Assembly: GCA_002728935.1 (NCBI GenBank)
Contig: PBWF01000096.1
Coordinates: 1 to 41,376, forward strand
Source: Gammaproteobacteria bacterium
Lineage (GTDB): Bacteria > Pseudomonadota > Gammaproteobacteria > Pseudomonadales > Azotimanducaceae_A
Length of the DNA: 41,376 nt
Direction: 5' to 3'
In this document: piece by piece, positions 24,718-35,248 of the stretch
Layout of the letters: each line of letters begins with the position of its first letter
Numbering within the stretch: position 1 is the first letter of the stretch
Program-made: the position numbers and the translations under genes
Notes under the pieces: model-generated
What the model saw: the letters and a program-made list of their open reading frames with translations, nothing else
What the model was told of the DNA's origin: nothing
Databases searched by the model: none

Positions 24718-27057
24718 TTAAAAGATCTGTTCAATCGTCGCCTGCTCTCCGAGCACTCCCTCATCAGCGATAGCGCGTGGCGCCATTTCCGATCTGAAGA
24801 ATTCGAATTTACCATTCTTGTCCTCAGGCAAAGTGCGTTGACCGGTTTGAGGATTGATCTTGATGGAAACGAGACCATCTGGCAGTGCCGATGACCTGGG
24901 TTGTTCCTCGGGCCAGGCAGCTCTGGCAAATTCGATCCATGTTTCGATGGGTGTGGTCGAGCCCCATTCCCTGTTTCCTACCGGGCTATTGTCTGGGAAA
25001 CCAGCCCAAGCTGTGGCGACAAGGTTCTCGTTGTAACCCGAAAACCAAAGATCAGCATCGTTAGTGGTGCCAGTTTTACCCATGATGTCGTCCCTGCCAA
25101 GTTCCCGCAGGATTTTTCGGCCGGTGCCCTTTTTGATGGTGTCGTTTAGGATGCTGTTGACAATAAATGACACTCGGGGATCAATCACAGGAGCAGCGTC
25201 TCCATCCTCTCGTCGCCCTATCTCGCCCAAGTCCAAATTGATGCTACCCGCTTCATTGATGGAGCTAACTGATTCGATAAAGTAAGGCGAAACCCTAGAA
25301 CCACCGTTGGCGAAAATTGCGTACCCCGCCGCAATTTCCAGTGGCGTTGTGGCAATCGTGCCGCCACCAAAGGCGATCTGCACGTTCCTCGGAAACATCG
25401 CGGGCTCAAACCCGAAACGGGTCATATAGCCAATAGCATTATCAATTCCCAAATCTAAAAGAACACGCAGCGATGCAAGGTTGACGCTACGATAAAGCGC
25501 CTCTCTTAATGTCAGCGTGCCCTTGAAGTCACTGCCAGAGTTTTTCGGACGATACTTTTCTTCAAGTTCTCCACCATCAAGCACTACCGGGGCATCGTTG
25601 TACAAGCTGGCCGCAGTTGCGCCCTCTTCAATAGCGGCCGCGTAATAAAACGGCTTGATATTGGATCCCGGTTGGCGCTTCGCCTGAATCGCGTGATTGA
25701 ATTGCTTGAGATTGAAGTCGTAGCCGCCCGCTAGCGCTCTAACAGCGCCAGATCGTGGCTCGATAGCGACCAGTGCTCCCTGAATGTTGGGAACTTGTCC
25801 TAGCCGCCAATCATCGCCATTTCGCTCCACTCGGATAAGGTCGCCCGGCCGAGCAATGTCGCTCGCTGATCGCGGCGCTGGCCCTCGGCGATCAGCATCG
25901 ATGTAGGGTCTCGCCCACTTAAGAGCGGGCCACAGAACGGTTACCTGTTGACCGTCCCTAGTGATGGCGGTGAGTGTTTTTTCTGTCGCATCAATGACTA
26001 GCGCGGGTATTTGATCACCTAAGGTGATCTCATCTTCCAGCGCAGCGGCTACCCGCGAAGGAATATCGGCCGGCTGAATCTCGGAGCTATCAAGACGGAT
26101 GCGTTGTCTTTTCTCCGGGCCGCGATACCCATGCCGTCGGTCGTACTCATTGAGTTTGCGAGTGAGCGCTTCTTCCGCGGCCTTTTGCATTTGGCTATCC
26201 AGCGTCGTCTGCACGATCAAACCAGTGGAATAGGCCTCGCGACCAAAGCGTTTGAGAATATCGGTGCGGACTTGCTCTGCGACATAGAGGGCTGAGAGTT
26301 CGATTTGCCGACTGTATACTTGAGCGGTAATGGGTGCTCGCCTTGCTTCATTAAATGCACTTTGGGTAATAGACCCTTGATCCAACATGCGTCTAAGGAT
26401 GAGGTTTCTGCGCGCAAGCGCTCTCGATGGTCCGTTGATTGGATTGCCTGCCTCAGGTGCTTTCGGTATGCCAGCGAGCATGGCCATCTGGGCTAAATTC
26501 AGCTCGCTGATGTCCTTGTCATAGTAGGTGTAAGCGGCTGCCTGAATGCCGTAAGCGTGTTTTCCAAAAGGGATCATGTTCAAGTAAAGGGTGAGAATCT
26601 CCTGCTTTGTCAATTCGCGCTCAAGTTTTATCGCAAGCAGCATCTCCTTGAATTTCCGGATAAAACGAACCTGACTATCACCCGATATATTCTTGACTAA
26701 CTGCATCGTAATCGTCGACGCGCCGGTTTTTATCTCGCCAGCGTTGGCGACAAGTTGCCAACTAGCATTGAGCAAAGTGATGAGGTCTATTCCGCCGTGT
26801 TCGAAAAAGCGCTTATCCTCGGTATCCAAAATGGCGTTTATGAATTGTGGTGGAATGTCCTCGTACTCGATGGGTATCAGCCGCTCGCCATACTCTTGGA
26901 TGAGTCGGTTATCATTACTCAGGATTCTGAGCGGCGCTTTCAGGGCGACGTTCGTGAACGACGAGATTTCGGGAATTTGTGGATTGAGATAAAGAAAGGC
27001 AGCAGCGAGTCCCATCGCTACGGCGAAGAACAACGATGCGATAAGCCAACCGATCAT
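24718..27057 (-). CDS. ponA: Penicillin-binding protein 1A (bifunctional)
   Basis: Class A PBP that polymerises and crosslinks peptidoglycan from the inner membrane. The ATG at 27057 is preferred to the upstream TTG, giving 779 residues. A signal anchor spans about 3-24. The glycosyltransferase domain has its catalytic glutamate at about E80 in DTEDKRFFEHGG. An OB-like insert is at about 310-425. The transpeptidase domain has S465 in GSNIKPF, SVN at 524-526 and KTGT at 661-664. In Pseudomonas it is divergent from pilM; here only a 3' remnant of the pil operon survives. Confidence 0.96.
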   Translation of the reverse strand: MIGWLIASLFFAVAMGLAAAFLYLNPQIPEISSFTNVALKAPLRILSNDNRLIQEYGERLIPIEYEDIPPQFINAILDTEDKRFFEHGGIDLITLLNASWQLVANAGEIKTGASTITMQLVKNISGDSQVRFIRKFKEMLLAIKLERELTKQEILTLYLNMIPFGKHAYGIQAAAYTYYDKDISELNLAQMAMLAGIPKAPEAGNPINGPSRALARRNLILRRMLDQGSITQSAFNEARRAPITAQVYSRQIELSALYVAEQVRTDILKRFGREAYSTGLIVQTTLDSQMQKAAEEALTRKLNEYDRRHGYRGPEKRQRIRLDSSEIQPADIPSRVAAALEDEITLGDQIPALVIDATEKTLTAITRDGQQVTVLWPALKWARPYIDADRRGPAPRSASDIARPGDLIRVERNGDDWRLGQVPNIQGALVAIEPRSGAVRALAGGYDFNLKQFNHAIQAKRQPGSNIKPFYYAAAIEEGATAASLYNDAPVVLDGGELEEKYRPKNSGSDFKGTLTLREALYRSVNLASLRVLLDLGIDNAIGYMTRFGFEPAMFPRNVQIAFGGGTIATTPLEIAAGYAIFANGGSRVSPYFIESVSSINEAGSINLDLGEIGRREDGDAAPVIDPRVSFIVNSILNDTIKKGTGRKILRELGRDDIMGKTGTTNDADLWFSGYNENLVATAWAGFPDNSPVGNREWGSTTPIETWIEFARAAWPEEQPRSSALPDGLVSIKINPQTGQRTLPEDKNGKFEFFRSEMAPRAIADEGVLGEQATIEQIF

Positions 27058-27399
27058 TTTAAAAAAAATCAAAGTCGACTTACTCTAATCTGGCGCCAGG
27101 CACGAGCGGTACAGAGGGTAGTTGATATTCGATGCATTCGAATCAGGTTTTGATGCGCTTCGGTGATTATATCGGGCGAAACTTTTTCTAGGTAGCGTGA
27201 ACTCGCTTAGTCTTGGCTTAAGGGTACCATCGCGTGGATGAGCGAGCAGTTGTGCCAGCGGCACGTCATGTCAATAGCATTGTCTATGAGGATGCCGTTT
27301 AGAGCAATTTCAAGTACTCTAGAGTCCGCACGCGATCGTTATGTTTCAGAGTCTTCAGGTAAAAGGGTTCCTTTAGCCTAGGGGAGCTTATCCCCTTGA
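27058..27399. other. Gene-free segment where pilMNOP would be expected
   Basis: I find no reading frame resembling PilM, PilN, PilO or PilP here on either strand. A short hairpin GGGGA/TCCCC lies at about 27381-27394. The ponA promoter must be in the part next to 27057, but no strong -35/-10 pair stands out. Confidence 0.5.
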
Positions 27400-27597
27400 T
27401 TGGCCCGACCGACACTCGTACGATCGCTCGGTGGGGAGGCGCGAGTAATGTTTGAGATCCCCAGAAAAACACCGGTGCTTGGCGATCTGCCAATAGCAGG
27501 TCGATTATTCCGAAACTCAGCCAGAACCAATGATAAAGATGAGTTGCTTACTTTTATCATGCCTTGGATTATCCGTGAGGGCGTGGGCGTCCGTTAA
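27400..27597 (+). pseudogene. pilQ: 3' remnant of type IV pilus secretin pilQ
   Basis: The open frame contains, at residues 21-60, the C-terminal end of a secretin: TPVLGDLPIAGRLFRN, then DKDELLTFIMPWIIRE. Secretins end with the pattern VPxLGDxPxxGxLFR followed by ELLIFITPRI. The remaining 600 or more residues of PilQ are missing, and a TGA lies directly upstream in frame. It sits just before aroK, the known place of pilQ in Pseudomonas. The internal ATG at 27448 has a strong Shine-Dalgarno (GGGGAGG), so a 49-residue peptide might still be made. Assignment to PilQ instead of another secretin rests on gene order. Confidence 0.82.
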
Positions 27598-27609
27598 ATT
27601 GGGCGTGTT

Positions 27610-28155
27610 ATGGAGTTAGTCGGATACGAGAGGCTGTCTCTTGTTGGACCCATGGCATCTGGGAAGACCACGCTTGGGCGGCTCCTCGCCCGTCAGCTAG
27701 GGCTTAAATTTATCGATTCCGATCATGAGATTGAGCGCCGAAATGGCGTCTCGGTAGCTACTATTTTTGATATCGAGGGAGAAGACGCATTCCGCGATCG
27801 AGAGGAGCGAGCCATCGATGAGTTGATGGATCGGAAAAGAGTGCTGGTAGCGACCGGCGGAGGAGTCGTCCTTCGCGAGGCTAATCGGGTTCGGCTCAGG
27901 CAGAAAAGTCTCGTTTTGTTCCTTAATCCCGACCTTGAGACTCAGATTAAACGAACGCTGACTGATCGAAAGAGACCGCTACTGCAAGGCAAAGATAAGG
28001 CGGCCGTACTAGAGGAGTTGCGTGTCGCAAGGTATCCGCTATACCGGCAAGTAGCTGATGTTGAAATCCCCGTAGATAACCGACCAGGGAAGAAAATGAT
28101 GGATGCAATTTTAAGGCGCCTGAATCGAAAAGGATTAATTACTGATGACGGCTGA
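27610..28155 (+). CDS. aroK: Shikimate kinase
   Basis: P-loop kinase that phosphorylates shikimate in aromatic amino acid synthesis; 181 residues. Walker A GPMASGKTT is at 13-21. The shikimate-site DSDHEIERR follows, then GEDAFRDREER, TGGGVVLRE and the lid DRKRPLLQ. It overlaps aroB by 11 bases. With the pil operon gone, its promoter must lie in or near the pilQ remnant. Confidence 0.96.
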   Translation: MELVGYERLSLVGPMASGKTTLGRLLARQLGLKFIDSDHEIERRNGVSVATIFDIEGEDAFRDREERAIDELMDRKRVLVATGGGVVLREANRVRLRQKSLVLFLNPDLETQIKRTLTDRKRPLLQGKDKAAVLEELRVARYPLYRQVADVEIPVDNRPGKKMMDAILRRLNRKGLITDDG

Positions 28156-29242
28156 TACGACTTGGGTCGAGTTACCGGACAGTCGATACCCTATTTTGTT
28201 CGAAACAGGATCTTTGTCCCATCGAGAGAGTGCCCCAAACCGCTTGGACGAGTTTGTTGGCGAATCGGTGTTAATTGTCAGTAATCAGACCATCGCCGAC
28301 CGGTATGCGGCGCCGCTAATCGATATGTTATCCGGTCTGAAAGTGGACCTTCACTTGATCCCGGAGGGTGAGGCGCACAAAACGCTCGGTGAATTGGAGC
28401 GCATCATTGAGACCCTGCTGCGGGCTGGTCACACGAGGGAAACCTCGCTCATCGCGCTTGGCGGAGGCGTCGTGGGTGATATGACGGGTTTTGCTGCAGC
28501 CATATATCAGCGCGGTGTACCCTTCGTTCAGATCCCAACAACACTGCTCGCACAAGTCGACTCTTCGGTCGGCGGAAAAACGGCAGTGAATCATTTGCTT
28601 GGTAAAAACATGATCGGCGCTTTCCATCAACCCGAAGCGGTGCTGATAGATGTGGGAGTGCTGCGCTCGCTTCCGGCAAAAGAATTCGCAGCAGGGATGG
28701 CAGAAGTCGTTAAACATGCGCTACTTGCCGATGCAGACTACTTAACGTGGCTTGAAGCGCATATCGAGGCGATTAATGCGCTGGATAACACTGTACTCAC
28801 GGAAATGGTCCGCAAGAGCTGCGAGATTAAGTCGCGCATCGTTGCAGCGGATGAAAAAGAAAAAGGCCAGAGAGCGCTGCTCAATCTGGGACACACGTTT
28901 GGCCATGCAATCGAGACCCTGGTGGGCTATGGCGAGATCTTGCATGGTGAGGCGGTGGCGATTGGTACTGTAATGGCTGCAACACTCTCTAGCCGTCACG
29001 GATTGATCGAAGCTGATGCGGTGACGAGGGTCGAATCATTGCTGAAGGCATTCAACCTGCCAACGCGTGTGCAGCAACCTATCAGTGTTGATGCATTTTT
29101 AACAGCGATGGAACGTGACAAAAAAGCTACAGCACAAGGTTTACGCCTCATTTTGCTGAAAGCGCTGGGTGAGGCAGTGGTCGTCAGTGAGTTTGACGAG
29201 CAACACCTGAATGCGGTGCTTAGCGAGAGTCTCTTGGGTTAG
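28145..29242 (+). CDS. aroB: 3-dehydroquinate synthase
   Basis: NAD- and metal-dependent cyclisation of DAHP to 3-dehydroquinate, the second shikimate step; 365 residues. The NAD site is [11 protein letters not shown]. The substrate motif [21 protein letters not shown] is spread around residues 130-150. The metal ligands are seen as E in AEVVKHALL and the histidines of [12 protein letters not shown] and GEILHGEAV. It is coupled to aroK. The usual downstream damX is missing; instead the stop overlaps the convergent gltD stop. Confidence 0.97.
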   Translation: MTADTTWVELPDSRYPILFETGSLSHRESAPNRLDEFVGESVLIVSNQTIADRYAAPLIDMLSGLKVDLHLIPEGEAHKTLGELERIIETLLRAGHTRETSLIALGGGVVGDMTGFAAAIYQRGVPFVQIPTTLLAQVDSSVGGKTAVNHLLGKNMIGAFHQPEAVLIDVGVLRSLPAKEFAAGMAEVVKHALLADADYLTWLEAHIEAINALDNTVLTEMVRKSCEIKSRIVAADEKEKGQRALLNLGHTFGHAIETLVGYGEILHGEAVAIGTVMAATLSSRHGLIEADAVTRVESLLKAFNLPTRVQQPISVDAFLTAMERDKKATAQGLRLILLKALGEAVVVSEFDEQHLNAVLSESLLG

Positions 29243-30678
29243 GGAAGCTCTGTTTCGCCCATCAAGTCTCGATCAATCTCTCGAGCAGCTTCTCGACCTT
29301 CGTTGATGGCTCGTACCACGAGGTCCTGACCCCGTCGACAGTCTGAAGCCGCATACACTCGAGCCACCGACGTCTTGTAATCTGCCTTGCTGGCTTTGAA
29401 GTTCCCTCGCTCGTCAATGTCGAGACCTAGGCCGTCGTTAATGTAATGCTCGGGCTGGAGAAAGCCCATCGAGAGCAGAACAAGATCTGCTTCCCAAGTT
29501 CGCTCGCTCCCGGGTATCTCTTCAAGTTGGTCATTGACGTCAACCGTTACGACACCGGTCAGCGTTCCATCGTCATCCCGGACAAAATGTTTACTCATGA
29601 CGGAGTACTCTCTTGGGTCGTCGCCGAACCGATCGGCAGCCTCAGAGTGTCCGTAATCCACTCGATAAATGCGAGGCCAAAGAGGCCACGGGTTGTTTGC
29701 TGCTCGCTCAGCAGGAGGTTGGGGCAGCAACTCAAAATTCACCAGACTTTCACAGCCATGTCTCAATGACGTGCCGATACAATCCGTTCCAGTATCTCCG
29801 CCACCGATGACGATGACCTTTTTGCCTTTGGCAGAAATGTACTGACCATCTTCAAGATTCGAATCCAGAAGGCTCTTTGTGTTGGCCGTCAAGAATTCCA
29901 TTGCAAGATGGACTCCTGGCCCTTCCCTTCCCGGAATGGGCAAGTCCCTAGCAAGGGTGGCTCCAGTCGCAAGTAGAACTGAATCGAAAGACTCGAGTAG
30001 TGAGTGCACGCTCTCATCAACGCCGATGTCGCAGTTAACACGAAACTCGATGCCTTCGTCGCGCATGATTTGAACGCGACGCTCGACAGTTTCCTTGTCT
30101 AACTTCATGTTAGGAATGCCATACATGAGGAGGCCGCCGATCCGGTCAGCGCGTTCAAACACCGTGACTTGGTGACCGGCTTTGTTGAGCTGTGCAGCAG
30201 CAGCTAACCCGCAGGGTCCTGATCCAACAACGGCTACCGACTTGCCGGTGCGTTTCTCTGGTGGTTCAGGTAGAACCCAACCTTCTTCGAATCCTCGATC
30301 GATGATCGATGCCTCGATATTTTTGATGGTGACGGCAGGGTTCGTGATACCTAGCACGCAAGCGCCTTCACAAGGTGCAGGACAGACTCGACCTGTGAAT
30401 TCGGGGAAATTGTTGGTTTTGTGAAGTCGATCCAGCGCGTCGCGCCACTGCCCTCGGTAGACCAAATCATTCCACTCAGGGATCAGATTAGAGATGGGGC
30501 AACCGTGATCGCTTTGGCAAAACGGTACGCCGCAATCCATACATCGCGCGCCCTGTGTTTCAAGATGCGATGGTTCCGGGACCGTGTAAATTTCTCTGTA
30601 ATCAAGTAGGCGATCGGCCTCCGCCCGGTAGGGAACGGTTGAACGATCAAATTCTTTGAAACCTGTTGCTTTACCCAT
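29239..30678 (-). CDS. gltD: Glutamate synthase (NADPH) small subunit
   Basis: The beta subunit of GOGAT passes electrons from NADPH through FAD to the large subunit; 479 residues. The N-terminal iron-sulfur region has [14 protein letters not shown] and [12 protein letters not shown]. The FAD-binding motif [10 protein letters not shown] is near residue 151 and the NADPH-binding GGGDTGTD near 292. It follows gltB by 10 bases. Its last four bases overlap the end of aroB from the other strand, leaving no space for a terminator between the two operons. Confidence 0.97.
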   Translation of the reverse strand: MGKATGFKEFDRSTVPYRAEADRLLDYREIYTVPEPSHLETQGARCMDCGVPFCQSDHGCPISNLIPEWNDLVYRGQWRDALDRLHKTNNFPEFTGRVCPAPCEGACVLGITNPAVTIKNIEASIIDRGFEEGWVLPEPPEKRTGKSVAVVGSGPCGLAAAAQLNKAGHQVTVFERADRIGGLLMYGIPNMKLDKETVERRVQIMRDEGIEFRVNCDIGVDESVHSLLESFDSVLLATGATLARDLPIPGREGPGVHLAMEFLTANTKSLLDSNLEDGQYISAKGKKVIVIGGGDTGTDCIGTSLRHGCESLVNFELLPQPPAERAANNPWPLWPRIYRVDYGHSEAADRFGDDPREYSVMSKHFVRDDDGTLTGVVTVDVNDQLEEIPGSERTWEADLVLLSMGFLQPEHYINDGLGLDIDERGNFKASKADYKTSVARVYAASDCRRGQDLVVRAINEGREAAREIDRDLMGETELP

Positions 30679-30688
30679 CTGTCACTTC

Positions 30689-33600
30689 CTAAGCAGAGAG
30701 CGCCACTCTCTCGACGAGGCCTTCACTCAAAACTCGCTTGTAATCTTTTGGCATCACTTTAATGAATTGCTTGACCGACTCCGACCAATCTTTGAGTAGC
30801 CGATCGGCAACCGCTGAGCCCGTATAGGCAAAGTGTCGCTCGATGAGCAGTCGTAACTCTTGGTTATCTTGATCGTCTAGCGGATCAAGGTCTAATGTTT
30901 CGAGGTTACATCTCGCTTTGAAGCCGCCGTCTTGGTTCAGAACGTATGCAATGCCACCACTCATTCCAGCGCCAAAGTTACGACCTGTCTCGCCAAGAAT
31001 GACGACTCTTCCGCCTGTCATATATTCGCAGCCATGATCACCCACGCCTTCGACCACTGCACTGGCACCAGAATTTCTAACGCAGAATCGCTCTGCTGCA
31101 ATCCCCCTGAAGTAGGCCTCTCCGCTGGTGGCGCCATAGAGCGCGACGTTGCCAAGGAGGATGTTGTCCTCAGCTTGGAAACTGCTGCTTTTGGGGGGGT
31201 AGATAACGACCTTCCCTCCAGATAAGCCCTTGCCTACGAAATCGTTGGCATCGCCCTCAACCTCTAGGGTGATTCCTCTGGTTAGCCATGCTCCAAGACT
31301 TTGTCCAGCTGACCCGTTTAGCTTTACATGGATGGTGTCATCACGTAGCCCTTGGCCTTGAGTGGCTAGGGTCACCTCGTGCGAGAGCATGGTGCCCACC
31401 ACACGATTGATATTGATGATAGGTCGCTCGATGAGCACGGGCTCGCCTCTTGTTATCGCGGGCTCAGCTGCAGCAATAAGGTCATTATCCAGCGCCTTAT
31501 CGAGTCCATGATCCTGTGATTTCGTGCAGTACACTTCGGTGCCTTCATAGATAATAGGCGCCTTAATCAAAATGCTGCTGAGATCAATCCCTTTGGCCTT
31601 CCAGTGAGAGATGGCATCCCGTGTATTTAGAAACTCAGTTCGTCCGATCATGTCATTGAAGCTGCGGAATCCGAGTTCGGCCATAATCTCTCGTACCTCT
31701 TCTGCAAGCATGAAGAAGTAGTTCACGACGTTTTCTGGCTTCCCTTCAAACTTCTTGCGTAGATCTGGGTCCTGGGTTGCGATACCCACAGGACAGGTAT
31801 TGAGGTGACACTTTCGCATCATGATGCAGCCGAGGGTTACGAGCGGCGCGGTGGCAAACCCAAACTCTTCAGCACCGAGGAGCGACGCAATGACAACGTC
31901 TCGCCCGGTTTTGATTTGACCGTCCGTCTGTAGCACGACCCGTGACCTTAAGTTGTTCATCACAAGGGTTTGATGGGTTTCTGCGAGGCCGAGCTCCCAA
32001 GGTAAGCCCGCGTGCTTGATGGAGGTGAGCGGCGAGGCGCCGGTTCCACCGTCATGTCCCGCAATGACCAAATGATCCGCCTTGGCCTTAGTCACACCAG
32101 CTGCGATGGTTCCAACGCCGACCTCTGAACCGAGCTTCACGCTAATGCGTGCACTGGAATTAGCATTCTTGAGATCGTGGATGAGTTGGGCCATATCCTC
32201 GATCGAATAGATGTCATGATGAGGAGGTGGGCTAATGAGCCCCACGCCCGGTGTGGAGTGACGCAATTGGGCGATATATTGATCGACCTTGCCTCCTGGG
32301 AGTTCGCCCCCTTCGCCTGGCTTGGCGCCTTGGACGATTTTGATCTGGATTTCATCCGCATTGGCAAGATACCAACTGGTCACGCCGAAACGCCCCGAAG
32401 CCACTTGTTTGATCGCAGAACGCTTGGAGTCCCCACTTTCAAGCGGCTGGAAGCGGATAGGGTCTTCGCCTCCTTCTCCGGTGTTGGATTTGCCTCCGAG
32501 TCGATTCATTGCGACGGCGAGCGTCTCGTGACTCTCCGTTGAAATTGAGCCAAGGCTCATCGCGCCAGTGCAGAAACGCTTGACGATCTCGCTCGCGGAT
32601 TCCACCTCATCAAGCGGTACCGCAGGCTGCACATCCTTATTGAAATCCATTAACCCGCGTAGGGTCGCTTTCCTTGCTGCAACGTCATTGGCCTGATCGG
32701 CAAAGGCGCGATAGGCATCCTGATTATTGGTTTTTGCGGCGACTTGGAGATTTGAGATGCTAATGGGGTCCCACATGTGGGTGTCGCCACCACTGCGCCA
32801 ATGAAAGTCTCCAGGATTGGGGAGTTGAGTGACGCTATCTTGTGTTCGAGTAGGGTAGCCAAGCTCGTGGCGGGCCCGCTGCTCTTCAAAGAGTGTCTCA
32901 AAATCGACACCCGAAACGCGACTCGTGGTTCCTTTAAAGCATCGTTCAATAATCTCGCCATCAAGCCCCACCGCTTCGAAGATTTGCGCACCTTTGTAGG
33001 ACTGGAGGGTTGATATGCCCATTTTACCCATCACCTTCATCATGCCCTTGGCCACGGCTTTGCGATAGGCGTAAACAATACTGTCCATGTCTGGGAAATC
33101 AGTGCCAGAGACGAGCCCCTCACGTTGGGACTGGCCTAATGCATCGAACGCGAGATAAGGGTTGATGGCATCTGCACCATAACCGGTGAGTAGGCAAAAG
33201 TGATGAACCTCTCGGGCCTCGGCAGACTCCAGCACCAATCCAATCCTGGTGCGGGCATGCAATGTGATGAGGTGATGGTGGACAGCGCCGCAGGCAACGA
33301 GAGAAGACAATGCCCCTCGCTCTGCGCTCACGGATCGGTCACTCAAAATGATGATGCCGTGCCCATTATCGATGGCGGCCATGGCTTCGGCACAAATCCG
33401 GTCGATGGCTGCCGACATGCCGCTTGATCCTTCGGCGATGGGGAAGGTGATGTCGATGACTTGACTCGTAAGCCCATCCAGCGTTGATGCCTTAAGAGAA
33501 GCGAGTTCGCCGCTTGAGAGAATAGGGTGATCGACCCGCAGTCGCCTTGCTTGTTCGGGCGTTGTGTCGAGCAGGTTCCCCTCAGGACCGACAAAGCAGC

Positions 33601-35248
33601 TGAGAGACATGACTACTTCTTCGCGGATAGAGTCGATGGCCGGGTTCGTTACCTGGGCAAACAGTTGCTTGAAATAGTCATAGATCATTCTCGACTTGTC
33701 AGATAAACAAGCGAGCGCTGAGTCGTTGCCCATCGAACCCAAAGGATCTCGTAATTCTGTGATCATTGGACGAAGCATGAACTGCATGGTTTCGGTGGTG
33801 TAGCCGAATGCCCGCATGCGTTGTGTCAGTGCATCGTCTTGGAGGGCCGTTGGCGCGTCTCCCTCGGTTAAATCTGCGAGGTCAACGACTTGCTCATCTA
33901 GCCAAGTCTGGTAGGGACGCTTATTGGCAAACTCAGTTTTTAATTCGTCGTCTGGGATCAGTCGACCTTGGTCGAAATCAAGCAGAAACATCCTGCCGGG
34001 TCGAAGGCGGCCTTTTTCCTTCACGGTTTCCGGGTCCACCGGCAGAACGCCGACCTCTGACGCCATAATCACTCGGTCATCGTCGGTCACATAGTACCGG
34101 GAAGGCCTAAGACCATTCCGGTCAAGTACGGCGCCAATGGCACGGCCGTCGGTGAAGACAATCGACGCTGGACCATCCCAAGGCTCCATCAGTGCGGAGT
34201 GATACTCATAGAACGCTCGCTTCGCAGGATCCATCGTCTTGTGCGCCTGCCAAGCCTCAGGAATCATCATCATGACGGCTTCCTGTAAGCTGCGGCCAGA
34301 TAACAAGAGGAATTCCAAGGCGTTGTCGAACGTACCCGAATCAGAGAAATCGGGTTCGACGAGTGGAAATAGCTTGCTCATATCATCCCCAAAGAGCGGG
34401 GATGCAACCACGCCTTGCCGAGCAGTCAGCCAGTTTTGATTGCCTCGAAGCGTATTAATCTCTCCGTTGTGGCTCATATAGCGGTTGGGCTGCGCTCGGT
34501 CCCAGGAGGGGAAGGTGTTCGTTGAGAACCTCGAATGGACCATGGCGAGATGAGATTCGTAGCCTGGATCGGTGAGGTCAGGATAAAAGGGGAATAGCTG
34601 AGACGGTGTCAGCATCCCTTTATAAACGATGACCCTAGGCGATAGGCTGCAAACGTAGATAAGACTGGGCTCAGTAGCGGTGGGCCGAAGGCCATTCGTG
34701 AAGCGTTTTCGTGCTACCAGCAATTTTCTAGCGAACGCTGCCTCGTCCATGCCATCGCCGGCTGCAACTATGAGTTGGATAATCCTGGGCATCGCATCGT
34801 GGGCTGCAGGGCCAACATCGGCCACCTCCGGTGCGCAAGGTACGTCTCTCCATAAGAGGTGTTGGAGGTTCTCCTCGACGAGTATCTGCTCAACAAAGGC
34901 CTGGGCTTTTTCGAGCTCGCCGGGATCATTGGGTAGAAAGCAGTTACCGACAGCGTAGCGACCCACTTCGGGTAGAGACTGCCCTGCCTGCTCTGCGATG
35001 TTCCGAAAAAATTGATCAGGGATAGAAGTGAGTACACCGGCGCCGTCACCTGTGTTTTCCTCAAACCCACAGCCCCCGCGATGATCCATTCGGCTATTGA
35101 GGAAATAGGCATCTTCCATAATCTGGTGGCTGGCGACTCCTTTAATATGTGCGACAAAGCCAACGCCACATGCATCGCGCTCGAAGCTCGGGTCATATAG
35201 CCCTTGCTTCTCTGGAAACCCCACACGTTGATCGATTCTCTTGGTCAT
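30689..35248 (-). CDS. gltB: Glutamate synthase (NADPH) large subunit
   Basis: 1519 residues, the normal size. It transfers the glutamine amide to 2-oxoglutarate, giving two glutamates, and completes the ammonium assimilation cycle with glutamine synthetase. The class II amidotransferase domain has its catalytic cysteine at C27 (DACGVGF), so about 26 residues precede mature processing. The central domain, the FMN-binding synthase domain with the 3Fe-4S cysteines CIMMRKCHLNTC, and the C-terminal glycine-rich beta-helix (LSGGKVVIYPP, MTGGRVVILGETG) follow. A long leader precedes the gene. Confidence 0.97.
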   Translation of the reverse strand: MTKRIDQRVGFPEKQGLYDPSFERDACGVGFVAHIKGVASHQIMEDAYFLNSRMDHRGGCGFEENTGDGAGVLTSIPDQFFRNIAEQAGQSLPEVGRYAVGNCFLPNDPGELEKAQAFVEQILVEENLQHLLWRDVPCAPEVADVGPAAHDAMPRIIQLIVAAGDGMDEAAFARKLLVARKRFTNGLRPTATEPSLIYVCSLSPRVIVYKGMLTPSQLFPFYPDLTDPGYESHLAMVHSRFSTNTFPSWDRAQPNRYMSHNGEINTLRGNQNWLTARQGVVASPLFGDDMSKLFPLVEPDFSDSGTFDNALEFLLLSGRSLQEAVMMMIPEAWQAHKTMDPAKRAFYEYHSALMEPWDGPASIVFTDGRAIGAVLDRNGLRPSRYYVTDDDRVIMASEVGVLPVDPETVKEKGRLRPGRMFLLDFDQGRLIPDDELKTEFANKRPYQTWLDEQVVDLADLTEGDAPTALQDDALTQRMRAFGYTTETMQFMLRPMITELRDPLGSMGNDSALACLSDKSRMIYDYFKQLFAQVTNPAIDSIREEVVMSLSCFVGPEGNLLDTTPEQARRLRVDHPILSSGELASLKASTLDGLTSQVIDITFPIAEGSSGMSAAIDRICAEAMAAIDNGHGIIILSDRSVSAERGALSSLVACGAVHHHLITLHARTRIGLVLESAEAREVHHFCLLTGYGADAINPYLAFDALGQSQREGLVSGTDFPDMDSIVYAYRKAVAKGMMKVMGKMGISTLQSYKGAQIFEAVGLDGEIIERCFKGTTSRVSGVDFETLFEEQRARHELGYPTRTQDSVTQLPNPGDFHWRSGGDTHMWDPISISNLQVAAKTNNQDAYRAFADQANDVAARKATLRGLMDFNKDVQPAVPLDEVESASEIVKRFCTGAMSLGSISTESHETLAVAMNRLGGKSNTGEGGEDPIRFQPLESGDSKRSAIKQVASGRFGVTSWYLANADEIQIKIVQGAKPGEGGELPGGKVDQYIAQLRHSTPGVGLISPPPHHDIYSIEDMAQLIHDLKNANSSARISVKLGSEVGVGTIAAGVTKAKADHLVIAGHDGGTGASPLTSIKHAGLPWELGLAETHQTLVMNNLRSRVVLQTDGQIKTGRDVVIASLLGAEEFGFATAPLVTLGCIMMRKCHLNTCPVGIATQDPDLRKKFEGKPENVVNYFFMLAEEVREIMAELGFRSFNDMIGRTEFLNTRDAISHWKAKGIDLSSILIKAPIIYEGTEVYCTKSQDHGLDKALDNDLIAAAEPAITRGEPVLIERPIININRVVGTMLSHEVTLATQGQGLRDDTIHVKLNGSAGQSLGAWLTRGITLEVEGDANDFVGKGLSGGKVVIYPPKSSSFQAEDNILLGNVALYGATSGEAYFRGIAAERFCVRNSGASAVVEGVGDHGCEYMTGGRVVILGETGRNFGAGMSGGIAYVLNQDGGFKARCNLETLDLDPLDDQDNQELRLLIERHFAYTGSAVADRLLKDWSESVKQFIKVMPKDYKRVLSEGLVERVALSA

